DNA of 64,000 bases from Phoronis australis (Eukaryota > Phoronida > Phoronidae), in NCBI GenBank assembly GCA_002633005.1, contig NMRA01000033.1:1038068-1102067 (forward strand). Reading direction: 5' to 3'. Below the pieces are notes generated by a model. That model searched no databases, was not told the DNA's origin, and worked only from the letters and a program-made list of their open reading frames with translations. A program made the translations under genes and the position numbers. Of this stretch, positions 25,836 to 37,288 are shown in pieces; position 1 is the first letter of the stretch; every line of letters begins with the position of its first letter.

Positions 25836-27426
25836 ACTGAGGACATCCAACATAAAGTTGCCCAGGGTATCACCAAACCTCAGCACGCTACTGCTAATCA
25901 ATGAGAACCCGCGTCACAGAGATCGCACGTTACACGATCAATCCACAGTGCTGCCTCTCGTAACATTGGAAATGAGTGCACGTGACACTAGGAGTCCCAC
26001 GTGATCTATTCCTTTTTCTTCCTGAAGTCTACTTAAAACTTGGAGACTGTAAACGCAGTCCAGCAGATTTCTAATCTTTGAAAGTAACCAGTTGTTTTTG
26101 CTTTGGGTTAAGGACGGAATGTCCTTACGATAAAGTCTGACGAGGTTCATTTTTAAATATTTAAGCAACGCAATAGTTGATGCTTTTTAGTTTGACAACT
26201 TAAGAAGCGCGCTCAAATTTGTGAGAGTTATCAACACAGAAAATTAACTCTTTCGTTGAATACATTTTGCAGGCAATATTTGTAAAACTGAGATAACTTC
26301 ATTTTAAATTAAAGAAATCACTAAAATATAACACCATGTACCTGCGTAAATTAGTAATTGTGTTAGAAACGTCTCAAGCATTTCAACGCTACTGTGTGGC
26401 GAAAGAATTATTTTACCGCAGTGCCCTCTTTTGAGACCGATGAACACAATCACTATGTACACATTTGCGAGGTTTAGAAACAGAAAGATTCACCAATCGA
26501 AAGAAATCACTGAAATACCCACGTACAGGTGTTTGCGTTTTTAGGACCACCTGTTAGCCTGGATGGCAGACATCCAACAAATCTTAAACAGTAGTTATCG
26601 AAACAATTTCGTGATCGCGCCTCTAAATTCCTGCTGCGACCCCCTAAACTGCAGTCCCAGACCAGCTGACAGCAAATCCGCGGTTAAAAGCCCCCAAATC
26701 CGAACCCGCCTTAAACAGTACACACGCACAATTACCATTCCCTAGTCTCAGGATCTTCCAAGCTCTCGCCTCTATATTCCAATTGCGCACTAGAGGTACG
26801 GCCTTGAAATCTGGTCGCCATGATTGGAGTTTAGTCATTTTCGGCGCCGGTGGAGTTAGGATACGGTGTTGGTGTTTTTACTCCGGGTTTTGGTGTTTGT
26901 GAATCCGGGAATGGAGTTCAGGGATTGCCTGCTAGGCGCGTTTATGGAATTGTTTCCTCCCTTGAAACAGCTTCGTTATTACTAAATTTGTGTATTGTTG
27001 GTAATGCCAACTACTAAACAAGGGTAAACCAGATTTTCTGTCTAGGTGTTGTACTTCCAACCATTGTCAAAATGTGTTACGGAACCAGAATGACGTAACT
27101 ACATCCTGGTATATGTTACTGCTACATACGACTAATTCTACGCGTTAAAAGTACATAAGTGCTGTAAATCTGCTTTCTGACTTAAAAATTAACGTCAACT
27201 TGTTCTTTTTAGAATTTTAAGTTTTTTCTCGGATGTAGAGATATTTTTTTGTTTTAGATTATGCTCGGTGCAAAAAGTAAAACTCCGGGTCAAGCAGAAG
27301 TTTAGAAACCAATTCTAATCCGGATAAGGAACAAGTAATATTGCTTTAAATCTGCAGTTATTTTTGGCCGAAGATGAGATTAAAACATGAATTGTGTGTT
27401 GTTGCTACATCCACGTTTGTCCTTAG

Positions 27427-30400
27427 CTACAGGCGTCCATCGTGCACTCTGACGAGGTGCTTGTAGCGAGGTATCTTCGAAGAGTCGTCTTGGATGGCAA
27501 CTTTCACTTTCGTACCATGGACATTATTCGGCGTAATCCCAATCGATCCACGTTTTAATTTAGGAATGTTTGACTTCGTCGCTCTATCTTTGCTAACCTT
27601 ATTAGAAACTTTTGCAGCGTTTTGCGATAGGTCTTTATTGCTGGAAAGCTCACTGCTGGTCACGTCGTGTTCTTGCACCGCCACTTTCGGTAATTTGGCA
27701 TCGGTAATTCCACGAGCATTATTGTTTTGTTTGGGACTTGAAGATTCGATCTTCGTCTTTTTACCTTTACTGTTTTTCGAGACATTTAAATTTTCAGCTT
27801 TATTTAGTGTAGTATCCTTGTCTTTCGACTCTGAACTATTGTCTGAAATGGTGGCTGCTTCAGTAGTTTTCGATGATTGTTTGTTCTGATGGCTCGTTAG
27901 AGTTCTACTTATGGTACGAGTATCAAAGTTAGGAGAAGACATAATGCTTGTGGTCGTTCCATCGCGAGGAGACTGAGGTCCGCTTGATAACGCTTTACCC
28001 ATAATACTTTTCATTCTGTCAGTGTTGGTAATAAGTAGTGCCAATTCTTTTTCCTTTTTTCGAACCTCGTCCTTGCCAACTGCGATAGTTCTTTCGAGCG
28101 ACGCTATTTCGAGTGACACAGTGTCAACTAAACGTATGAAGTTCGGTTTAATCTCACCTTCCAAGCAATAGTCCTCCAAGAGAATCGCCTTGCGGTAATC
28201 GACTAAGAACATGCGATTTCTGTAGCCAGATAAACTTGCCTTTAGTTGCGCAATTTCCGTAACCGTCTTCGAATACTCTTCACTTCCTTTTTGAAATTGT
28301 TTCATTCTGCTGTGTAACATTTTAGTATGTTTTATACAAGCTTTATATTGCGAGTCAAGCTTCACATTCTCTTCCTCTGTAACAACTCTTTCATGTTCAA
28401 GGATTTCTTGCCTTTTTTCTCGAGCCTGCAAAACTAAGTGCTTTTCTCTCAGCACCTTAAGCAACTGCTCGTCTCGCAATAGGTCTCGTGACAAACTGTT
28501 TATGATTTCCCTGAGTTCTCCTGTATTCTTCTCAAAAGCACTGCGATTTTGCGTCGGGGTCAACACATTTGGATAAATTTTATTGGCTAATGTCCACCAG
28601 TCTTTTGCTAATTCCACAGATTTGTAACACTTTACAAACACATCAGGTATAAGGCGGAAAACAGGTTCAAATTTATCACGCTTTGGGAACGATGATATAT
28701 CGTAATGGCTGTCAGGATCGAAGTCGGCGACGTTGATTTGTCCATCCGAAAGTATTCGCTCCCATTGTTGATTAAGCTGAAACATGATGCTGACTTTTCG
28801 AAAAAGTTTTCCCTTCAGATTCAATTCGTCCTCTGGCGTCAGGACTTCGTTCCCTCGCTCAGTTTCTCCAATAGTGGTCATTTCGTCACGATGGTTATAA
28901 ACATCATCCAGAGGATTGTAAAAGTAATCGTAAAGACACTTGTATATTCGCTCGTCAAAGTAAGACTTGAGAGTTTTCATGAAAGACACGTCGTTAAAAA
29001 AGGACTCAAAATACTTGACCACATGCGTTTCTTCGTCTTTTAGAATTCCCTTTCTCTTGTTCGAGCTGTTCTGTAGTTGCGTCAGTGCTTCCCTGAGTTT
29101 GGAGATGGAGTTGACGACTTCAACCACCGTTGACTTGTCATCTTTAACGATCTTCGTCCCTCGTATTGTGGCAATGCCGTTCGTAACAGCCTGGAATAAA
29201 CCAGGACAAACTAAAGTGACGCTAGCTTGTGACATTCAAGAATGCCTTCAAAAACCAGGTGGAAATAATCCCACAGTCGCGCCTCTTAATTGCAGGTTTG
29301 GCCGGTTTCAATATCAGGCATTATCATGTGTCTTACTCAGATAACGATTTGGTGACAGTTGAAGCTGAGGGTTTGAACGATTCAATGGCAGCGCCTCTAA
29401 ATTCCACCGTCCAGTCCCTACATGTAAGTCCTAGTTGCTTATCAGCAAACGCTCAACACGCGTCAAATCTCCTTACCACCGCCTATAAACGCCATTCGAG
29501 GGTTTTTTATATTTATTTTTGCCGGAGGATCGATTGTGGTTAGTAGGGGCCATCCACTGTTTTTAAAAGCGTACAAATTTCAGTAAATGCTCTGCGCTGT
29601 AACGGAAGAAATCTTATAGATCGCTAGTAAGTTTGTACCCCATATGATCAACGCTAATATTTTACCTTCATCTACCGGCTGGAGACCTGCAACCCAAAAC
29701 CATTTCGCGACTTCGTCTTACTATACATTCGTCATAGTTCATTTGAACAGCGCACCTCGTTCGCAAGTTGTTTATGTTCTTTTATGACCAGAACTTCCGC
29801 ATAGCAAATCATGGTCTGTCCCCCTCCCCCCCTCATCGCGAATCTGGTAGTACGTCCAAACATCCATTGGGCACTGGGTTTCAGAAATCGATTAAAACTT
29901 TTGTGTCATCGTATGCTTCTGCATTGTACCTACAAATATGCATGTTCACCTGGTCTTCAAATTTTTGTATACTCATTGCCTTCAAGAGCTCTTATAGTAC
30001 GCTCATGTGCCTAATGTAGACCAGCTGACTATATGAAGGTCTTTTAAATGACGCGGAAATGGCTGCAATGCATGTAATTCTGGAACGAGGAATAACACAA
30101 TTTTAAAACAGCGTCTAGTTGAAAGGATCCAAGATTTTGAGTTAAGGGGGCCAGGCCAGAGTATTGGCTGGGATTTTGCCTGTCAGACATCCGCAGCCTT
30201 AAACTGCCAAATGGAATCTGGGAGAATTTTAGGGAGGCCATGGCCCCATTGCCCCCTCCCCTAAATTAATCCGCCACATGATACACCAAGAATGGCAAAA
30301 TGAGTTGCGATGGGTGTTTTTGTTGACGTAGACATTTCTCTTTACAACATGCCAATACTGTTCGGTTTGTTACCAACTGGGACTCTGCACTCGCATAAGA

Positions 30401-31584
30401 ATACTTTAATCATTATGAAACACCGGAATAGCGACTGGAAAGCCGAAAAGACCCTTCCTACTAATGGCTTAAACATGAAAACTATGAAATAGTGCGGTTA
30501 AATTGTGGCTAAACTGGTCTCCGGAATGTCTATGCCGTGACAGCAAATAATGTCTTCTACGTGCAACCAATAAGAATGAATGATCTACTTTGGGGATGAA
30601 AATCGCTGTTTCATATACAGCATGAGCAGGTTTGAAATATCTTTTGTATGACCGTGGACTGGGTAAAAAGGTTACGTTTTAGAAAGTAATGTCCCTTTAA
30701 ATCCTAAATGCTAAATTGTATAGAATGTGTAGTACCTGTAGCATGTGGTATAGTTTCTCCTTGTGGAATCTTGACATTGCATGCTGGGCGAGTCGTTCAA
30801 ACGCCGATAGCTGTCTCTGCAGGTTCTCATTTTGTGACGCCCTGGTACCCTGTTCCATGTTTTGTGGGCGTGTCTGCAAATGAGGCAACATATTTCTCTT
30901 CACTCATTATAAACGGCCAGTGTTCTGGTACCTTAATGAACTGTGTTTTGTTCGGCGCATGTTAAATATTCACAAAAAACACGATCACGTTTCAAACGTG
31001 ACAATACCTGCCGGCACACAGAAATACATAATATGTTAAGGCTATAATCAAGTCGAAACAAATCGAATATTTGAGAGCCATCAAATATTAATACATTAGC
31101 AGAGGATTTATTTTATTCAGGAGTTTAAATTGACGCCTGCCTTTTCGAGTGTACGAGACATATCTGGTCGATAAGTGTTACCACCATACGCCAAAACCCA
31201 CTTACCATGTAGATGAACAAGAACCTGATCAGGGTTCAGGCTTCACTACAGCATTGGCTCCCCCTTTAGGGATTCAGACTCTGTTAATTACGCGTAAAAC
31301 GCTTTGAAATCCAGTAACATACATGTACATTGGTATTGTCTAGAATTTGTGTTGAGCGACTCGGGGGGCTATCGGGAAACTCATTTCTGTGGTAGTCTGC
31401 TAACTAGGAGCTCCAAAGGTGCTATTTCTGCCTCTGGTCAAACCGGAGCCGTCCCAGACGCATGTGTCGGTCCATCACTCATATATACCATTGCTTAGAT
31501 ACAAATAATAAACCAAAATACACAAACGGTTTAGTTGCTTTGTTTACTTACATAATACGCCTTCAATAAGTCTTCATCCGACAT
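27427..31584 (-). CDS. Coiled-coil protein of unknown family, 644 residues, three exons
   Basis: Exon 1 is 31552-31584 (MSDEDLLKAYY, donor GTAAGT, in-frame TGA 18 bases before the ATG). Exon 2 is 30736-30873 (acceptor TGCCTCATTTGCAG, 46 residues from TRPQNMEQGT to KLYHMLQ, donor GTACTA). Exon 3 is 27427-29190 (acceptor GTCCTGGTTTATTCCAG, 587 residues, stop TAG). All junctions are phase 0. A longer open frame begins at 29235, but its first 15 codons are the pyrimidine tract and acceptor of intron 2. A helical N-terminal half contains a W-rich stretch (KDWWTLANKIYP), then a long charged coiled coil at about residues 277-450 (TGELREIINS to DEVRKKEKEL), then a low-complexity Ser/Lys/Asn-rich basic tail to the C-terminus. 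There is no signal peptide or membrane segment, so it is likely intracellular, perhaps cytoskeletal or ciliary (inference). No named domain is recognised. Confidence 0.85.
29270..29430 (+). repeat. Short repeat sharing GCGCCTCTAAATTCC (intron 2 of the coiled-coil gene)
   Basis: GCGCCTCTWAATTSC occurs at about 29279, 29390 and 26620, with further loose similarity after it in the last two. I take it as a dispersed repeat, although it lies near a potential plus-strand ATG (see rejected items). Confidence 0.3.
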
Positions 31585-32290
31585 AGTCTCGTTTTGTTCT
31601 CAAACCTTTCCCGTTCAAGATTCTCGGACCCTCTTGTTCTAGTCAGCGTGTCCAATCTTAGCCATTTCCATCTAATTTACAGTAACTTCACGAGTGTTTC
31701 ACATGATGGCTAGATGTCATTAACTGCAAAAATGTCCAGAATTCGAGAGACCTGCATCTTGATGTCCCATACATTCCTCAGGCAGCAAGACAAAATCAAA
31801 GCAACCGATAACAGTTTCTCAGAAACCTACCACATGTTTTTGTTAATTTCTCCAGGCGTAACCTAGGCCAACTTCCTGAAACTCTACAGCATTGCCTATG
31901 CCATTCATAACAATCAACCTATTTCAAATTGTCTAGCGAATTAATCAATACCACTCCCAACTGCATCAAAAAGTCGACAATACGGCAGAGTCTACTGACG
32001 TGTCAACTCATTGTGAGAATAACTACGGCGTTAGATAATATACTGTATGTTGTCTAATGACGCAACGGAGCTACATGTACACTGTAGGTGTCGCTGTTCA
32101 GTGGCAATGACAGGCCCTCCTTTGAGAGTGAATTTGTCTGCATATAAAAATGGATTGTTTTCCAAAGGACGGTGACTAAGATAGCACATGTTGCGGCTTA
32201 GTAGGAACTGAGTAGCATATAATATTTTTAAGCTTCAGTTTCACTATACAATGAAGACTTCTCAGTGCATGTAGGTGTTGTAATACGAGT
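31585..32290. promoter_or_regulatory. Putative shared 5' region between divergent starts
   Basis: The start codon of the minus-strand coiled-coil gene (31584) and the plus-strand ATG at 32291 face away from each other across about 700 bp. A TATAATATTTTTAA string at about 32218 sits 60-70 bp before the plus-strand ATG. A shared promoter is inferred from geometry only. Confidence 0.25.
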
Positions 32291-32407
32291 ATGGCGACCC
32301 GGTTGAACGCAGCCCCAAACACTCAGGGCTACCGAATTCCGAGACTCTTGTCAGTCAATGAGTCCTCATTAGAGATTCCCATTCTCAATGGGATCAAAAC
32401 AGGGAAG
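32291..32407 (+). CDS. Candidate first coding exon, unknown protein
   Basis: ATGGCG at 32291 opens 39 codons (MATRLNAAPN ... LNGIKTGK) ending at AAG|GTAAAA, phase 0. Codon choice looks coding. Two phase-0 continuations are possible: an exon from 32522 (after CGCCTGTAATAACAG) giving 22 more residues and a stop, or an exon 35114-35302 (after TATTTTGTTTCAG) giving 62 residues and a stop. Parts of the same DNA also read as minus-strand exons (32491-32555), so the strand is not settled. No family is recognised. Confidence 0.4.
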
Positions 32408-32490
32408 GTAAAATGACGACGTGAAGCCCAGCAATCTTTTCAAATCGAACGTACATGTAAGAGCGATAGGTAGACGAAAAAAATACTTAC

Positions 32491-32555
32491 GATGATGTTT
32501 TGTTTTGTCCGCCTGTAATAACAGTCTCACTTCTCCACACACGTTCCACTTTTAC
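32491..32555 (-). CDS. Candidate internal exon, minus strand (alternative reading)
   Basis: The minus strand has a clean acceptor (TTTTATCTCCAG) and a perfect donor (GTAAGTATTTTT) around VKVERVWRSETVITGGQNK, leaving two bases. A possible next exon follows at about 32388 (acceptor ending CCCATTGAG) and would end with TAG after 18 codons. This overlaps and contradicts the plus-strand exon at 32291-32407, so only one reading is likely to be right. Confidence 0.3.
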
Positions 32556-35113
32556 CTGGAGATAAAAGTTTAAACTCGATTATCTATCATTAATAGAACC
32601 CTGTAAGTTACTCGCGTTTGAGATATCCGTCATTTTTGATTGGCGAAGCAGTAGGTAGCGAAGATAGATGTGAGGCGATTTGATCGAAGCATTTTTATCA
32701 AAGATAGGCCTATGATCATACTATAATTTATAACGCATAACCTATTGCTATAATAAATTACCTATAGCCTTCGAAATTGATTCATTCCACCAATGACGCA
32801 AATTGGCATTTGGCAGACATACAATATCTCGATGTGTAATAATCACGTAACACTAATTCATGGTATAACAGTTTGATATCGATTCCGCTACTTCGCCACC
32901 GTTCCGTTTTAACTGTATAGTTACCTTGTGGTAGTCTAGACTACAATCGAACACTAGAGCTGAAACTGTCTTGAACCGTCCAATCGTGTGATTCCTCTGG
33001 CTAGTTGGTCTCTCGCATTACCTGGTTTCATTCGCCTGCATTACGCCAGTAAGTTAGCTAAATGTACCCTGAATTACCAATCGCTTTTCCACACGCAATG
33101 TTCTTTGGTGGCCCGTAAGATAGGCCTACTCGGTTCGGCGGTCAAGGCTAAATCCAATAGCAACTCCTCAATAGCCTTGCAACAAAGGGGCTTTAGAAAA
33201 ACAAATATAAAACGTTCTACGCGCCTGCTACACTCGGCAAATATATCCCGAAGTGGTATAATCACGTATAGAATCGGTAGACGAGGTGTTTGTTGACATA
33301 AGGATGACTATCTAAGTTCGCCGTTAACAAAGCAATCAATCAGATATACTTTTCGGTCGATTTTGAACTTCATGACAAGTAAATCGTAATTATCGTTTGA
33401 CTACAAGCGTAATACATCTTGCAGTTTTGCAAGCTATAGGGAGACTAGATACAATGTACTTTAGGATTTGAAAAAATGTTTTTCTTCGACGAGAAAATTT
33501 CTCCATTAAACAGGAGCGTCCGCAATCAATGATTACACTAACGGCTTTCAGAGGAGAAGTTGCGAATCCAATCTCACTGTACTGACCGATGCTTTCCTTG
33601 AAGGCATTTTGTTCTTAATACAGGTTGTCCCAAAATGTTGTATCCACACTTCAAATGACAACCACTGGGCTTTTTGTTGACCAAGGAACATGAGCACTGG
33701 TTTAGATTAATAAAACTATGTGATTAATGGAAATTAATTCTTTTAAAACAAAATAAATGCGAATTTCTTTTAACTTGTTGCATTTCCCTGACGTTTTTTG
33801 AGTTCCAGAAGTAGCAGTTCACAATAAATTTCCGTTCTCCAAACCCGAGTCGCTTGTGCATAGAGCACACAGGACAGTTAACGCGGCTACTCCTACTGCA
33901 AGGTGTAACCATAGATAAAATACATGTACATGTATCTATGCAGTAGGCATACCGTAGGGCTGGTAAAGAATCTGAGCCACATGAACTGAATTGGAACTCC
34001 CAACCCTGAAGTGCGAGACATAACGGGACACGCTGTTTACGCATTTTCATGGTGAACAAACGAACAGAACAAAAAAAACACATTGTACGACACCAATTTT
34101 TATTTCAAATGACATAAGAGTCATCTAGTACTATAAATAACGTGACACAAACCAAAATGAAAGCGCTCCGAGGAGCGGCACTTGGCGAAATTAACAGAAA
34201 AGACGACGATAGAGATGATGTCGAAGAAGACGAATATGACGACGATGGTGCCAACAATTCAAGTAATGATAATATTCACAAGACGAACGTAGAGGCCAGA
34301 CATCAGAAAGTATACGCTACAGTCTTGAACGACACTTGGCGAAATTAATTGAAAAGACGACGAATGAGATGATGAAAAAGATGACGAATATGATGACGAT
34401 GGTGATGATGCTGAACAACATCATAACATTCATATGAAGCACTTAGATGTCATAAATCAGCAAGAAATAGGCTACATTCTTGTTCAATAGAAACTAAACC
34501 AACATCAATGCAGCAAGAGCGCTCAACAAAGGAAAATCTCGAATAATTCAAAAAGTAGACGTCCTAGCAAAAAATGGAAAACATCTTCTGAAAGCCCGTT
34601 CAAAACTCTATACAAACTGATGGTATCGCCTAATTCCGTAAATTTTTCGAAAAAATGAAATTTTGCGTTTTTTTAGAATTGCAAAGTCAAATAACTCGAA
34701 AACGGTAAGTCTGAGAAAAAACTTGTTCCATACCATTTGAAAGAGTATACCTCAAAGAATCCACATGCAAAAAATCATAATAATTCGTCAGTACAATATC
34801 TCAAAAGTATGCTAAACCGTCACTGTTCCGATGATTTCAACCAATCCTCGTTTTGTTACATGCTATTGTATCATGGGAGTCAATGTTGCAAGCTAAAGGC
34901 AGAAATCAGCCAAAACTCCTACTCCCCATCTCACAAAGTGGATGTTGTGCTCCTTGATGGGAGGGCTTTTCCCAGAATTGCCGTGTAATTCGCTAAAAGC
35001 GTACATGTAGGTCACGCTTGCCGTTTACCAGACTTAGAAAAGAGAAGAGTTTTCAAATTTTCCGCCAAACTTTTGACGGTTGTCGAGGAATACATATCAT
35101 TATTTTGTTTCAG
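32556..35113. other. Stretch without a supported gene
   Basis: It holds a GAT/GAC-rich tandem duplication (34180-34487) and a short GGTTGTCCCAAAATGT string at about 33625 similar to one at 50865. No exon is supported otherwise. Confidence 0.4.
34180..34487 (+). repeat. 154-bp tandem duplication with acidic-codon microsatellite
   Basis: ACTTGGCGAAATTAA begins both units (34180 and 34334). Each holds a GAC/GAT/GAA run then a diverged CA-rich segment ending CTAC..TCTTG. The first unit is open over 68 codons (acidic tract), while the second is interrupted. It is likely non-coding. Confidence 0.6.
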
Positions 35114-35302
35114 GAAACTGCGTGCGAAAGTCGTTTTATAGTATCTGTTAATATGCAAAAAACTGGGTTTGCTATCCTTTTAACTAAAACGAGACAGCAA
35201 ATTTGTAAGGGTCATTATTATGTCGAACACACAAAATCCGACGCAATCGAAGATTTCTCCTACACCCTCTGGAAGCAGCGTTTGGAAGGAGTTACCCGTT
35301 AG
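35114..35302 (+). CDS. Candidate terminal exon, unknown protein
   Basis: A good acceptor (TCATTATTTTGTTTCAG) is followed by 62 open codons (ETACESRFIVSV ... WKQRLEGVTR) and TAG. Phase 0 entry matches the exon at 32291-32407. No family is recognised, and the link is conjecture. Confidence 0.22.
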   Translation, partial: ETACESRFIVSVNMQKTGFAILLTKTRQQICKGHYYVEHTKSDAIEDFSYTLWKQRLEGVTR

Positions 35303-35589
35303 AGGACGTTATGGAAACTGAAATTTTAGGAGATGGCAAAACGTGGAATGCTTCCTCTAGGCAGCAGTACTGTTGTTGCATTAGGGTCACTGCAGATGGA
35401 GAGTTACAAGCTGAGCTAAGCAGTTTACCTCACGTGAAATTTACCTCCCGACATTGTTACAAACACACTAAGTCAAAATGCCCATTGACTGTAATCATGA
35501 TGCGTTAAAATGCAGCACACAGCGTTCAGATTTGACGTTAGATATGAGCGGATATCATTTTCGTTCGGGGCATTTAGTCTGCCTCTGCG

Positions 35590-35636
35590 CTCGCTGGTTC
35601 CCTGCGTGCTTAGCCCAGCCAGCACGCAGGTATCAC
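35590..35636 (+). repeat. Inverted repeat arm, left of the gap
   Basis: CTCGCTGGTTCCCTGCGTGC followed by GCACGCAGGTATCAC. It matches the reverse complement of 36090-36150. Each arm is itself a hairpin (CCTGCGTGC/GCACGCAGG). Confidence 0.75.
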
Positions 35637-36089
35637 CTAGTGGCACGTGCTTTAGCATTGGTCGATGTAATCTTGGCAGTCATTGGTTAGCTTTACAACA
35701 CCGTGAAAAAATGGCGGACTGTGAACGATTTTTAGCCTTCGTTTCTGAAGTGATGTTTAATAGCCGCGTGCTTGAAGCACATACATGCACAATAAACACA
35801 TATTATGTGGCCGATTTAACCGGTGTGTTATTCATACTGTATAAGGACACTATCGTAAACAAAAGTCATCGACAGTAGAAAGATGTATTCCGAAAAGGCT
35901 CAATATTACAATTTCTAGGCTTCACATTTCCTGAACATAATTTTAAGCACCGATTTGTCTGTACAACAGACCACATTTACACTTCAGTCCATCAGTCATG
36001 CCAGTTTGTTTGCGCAAAGCGCTGCCTGTTGAGAATTCGACTAGCCAATCAGAAACGCCGGTGTAAAAAAATTTACAGAGGAAATTTAA

Positions 36090-36150
36090 GTGATACCTGC
36101 GTGCTGGCGCGGCTACCGCCCCATCTAGCGGCACGCAGGGAACCAGCGAG
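36090..36150 (-). repeat. Inverted repeat arm, right copy, running into the gap
   Basis: Reverse-complement partner of 35590-35636 with a longer loop (CGCGGCTACCGCCCCATCTA). The last base before the Ns lies inside the conserved GGTTCC...GCGAG arm. Confidence 0.75.
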
Positions 36151-36511
36151 NNNNNNNNNNNNNNNNNNNNNNNNNNNNNNNNNNNNNNNNNNNNNNNNNN
36201 NNNNNNNNNNNNNNNNNNNNNNNNNNNNNNNNNNNNNNNNNNNNNNNNNNNNNNNNNNNNNNNNNNNNNNNNNNNNNNNNNNNNNNNNNNNNNNNNNNNN
36301 NNNNNNNNNNNNNNNNNNNNNNNNNNNNNNNNNNNNNNNNNNNNNNNNNNNNNNNNNNNNNNNNNNNNNNNNNNNNNNNNNNNNNNNNNNNNNNNNNNNN
36401 NNNNNNNNNNNNNNNNNNNNNNNNNNNNNNNNNNNNNNNNNNNNNNNNNNNNNNNNNNNNNNNNNNNNNNNNNNNNNNNNNNNNNNNNNNNNNNNNNNNN
36501 NNNNNNNNNNN
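36151..36511. other. Assembly gap (361 N)
   Basis: Unknown bases. Open frames crossing it are artefacts. Confidence 1.

Positions 36512-36546
<35 letters not shown>
36512..36546 (+). repeat. (CT)n microsatellite at gap edge
   Basis: About 17 CT units directly after the Ns. It probably contributed to the assembly break. Confidence 0.95.
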
Positions 36547-36550
<4 letters not shown>

Positions 36551-37288
36551 CCGTAACCACGCAATGGGATCTCCATGCCAGTTCTGACGTAACAATTTTG
36601 TTCCAATATTCTAGTAATACTTAAAATCGCCATATTAAACTAACGTATTGTTCATAACAATAAGTAACTGGCTCATAGGCTCATTAGTAGATATGCTGCG
36701 TGCAACAATTAATAAATAACTGGAATTATGATGATCCTAAACACAGACAGAACATTGCCTGGTTAGGCTGCATCCTTGCGAGTGCTGCAAAATTGATACA
36801 AAAACATTCTCCCATTGGCGTCGCGCTTTTTAGCCTCGTTATGGTGGGTTGGTACGGTGAACTCACGCCACAACGACTTGCTTCAAATCGAAGGCTCCTT
36901 TAGTCTCTTGTTGTGATAAAAATCAGCTCCAATTCACCGATTTTGTTCATTGAAGACGTCAATCTAGTTATTTCTTCAACAGTGGGTCACCGTTGGCTAC
37001 CTATAGAGGAGCCTAACGTTTTTCTATTGTGTGGTTGTTTACAAAAAACAATAACAGAATTGTGTACCTCTTACTGTAACGTTGGACTAAAGTAACCTTT
37101 TTGCGACGAACAAAACAATTACAATGACCCCGTCCCACCTTCTGTGTTGTCGTTACCAACTGACATTTGTTATTGGACTTTGAGTAGCCAGTTTCTAGGC
37201 AGACAAAGCTCTGTTAGGTTGGTAACAAACTGAGAGCAAGACGTTTTTGTAGCGACAGGCATTGAATTTTAAGCGAATCATCGTAAAA

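Larger units (their letters stand above)
15910..27426. other. Long gene-poor stretch
   Basis: No coding region I can support in about 11.5 kb, only isolated frames of 60-130 codons without domains or matched splice sites. Repeats inside are listed separately (17804-17830, 18866-20130, 21618-21769, 25604-25835). Confidence 0.45.

Noticed and set aside
29191-29235. ATG at 29235 as the start of the coiled-coil protein
   Set aside because: The 15 codons contain a strong pyrimidine tract and CAG acceptor, and two upstream exons fit in phase.
27494-29344. Plus-strand frames of 104-131 codons opposite the coiled-coil gene
   Set aside because: Antisense shadows of the minus-strand coding exon.
29385-29423. 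Plus-strand ATGGCAGCG exon ending in a GTAAGT donor inside intron 2 of the coiled-coil gene
   Set aside because: The start region matches a short repeat (GCGCCTCTAAATTCC) also at 26620 and 29279, and no downstream exon was found.
31206-31250. Extra minus-strand exon before a strong donor (ATG|GTAAGT) in intron 1 of the coiled-coil gene
   Set aside because: No acceptor gives an open, phase-compatible exon.
35943-36595. Open frames of 156-205 codons across the gap
   Set aside because: They consist of unknown residues and an Arg-Glu or Leu-Ser microsatellite translation.
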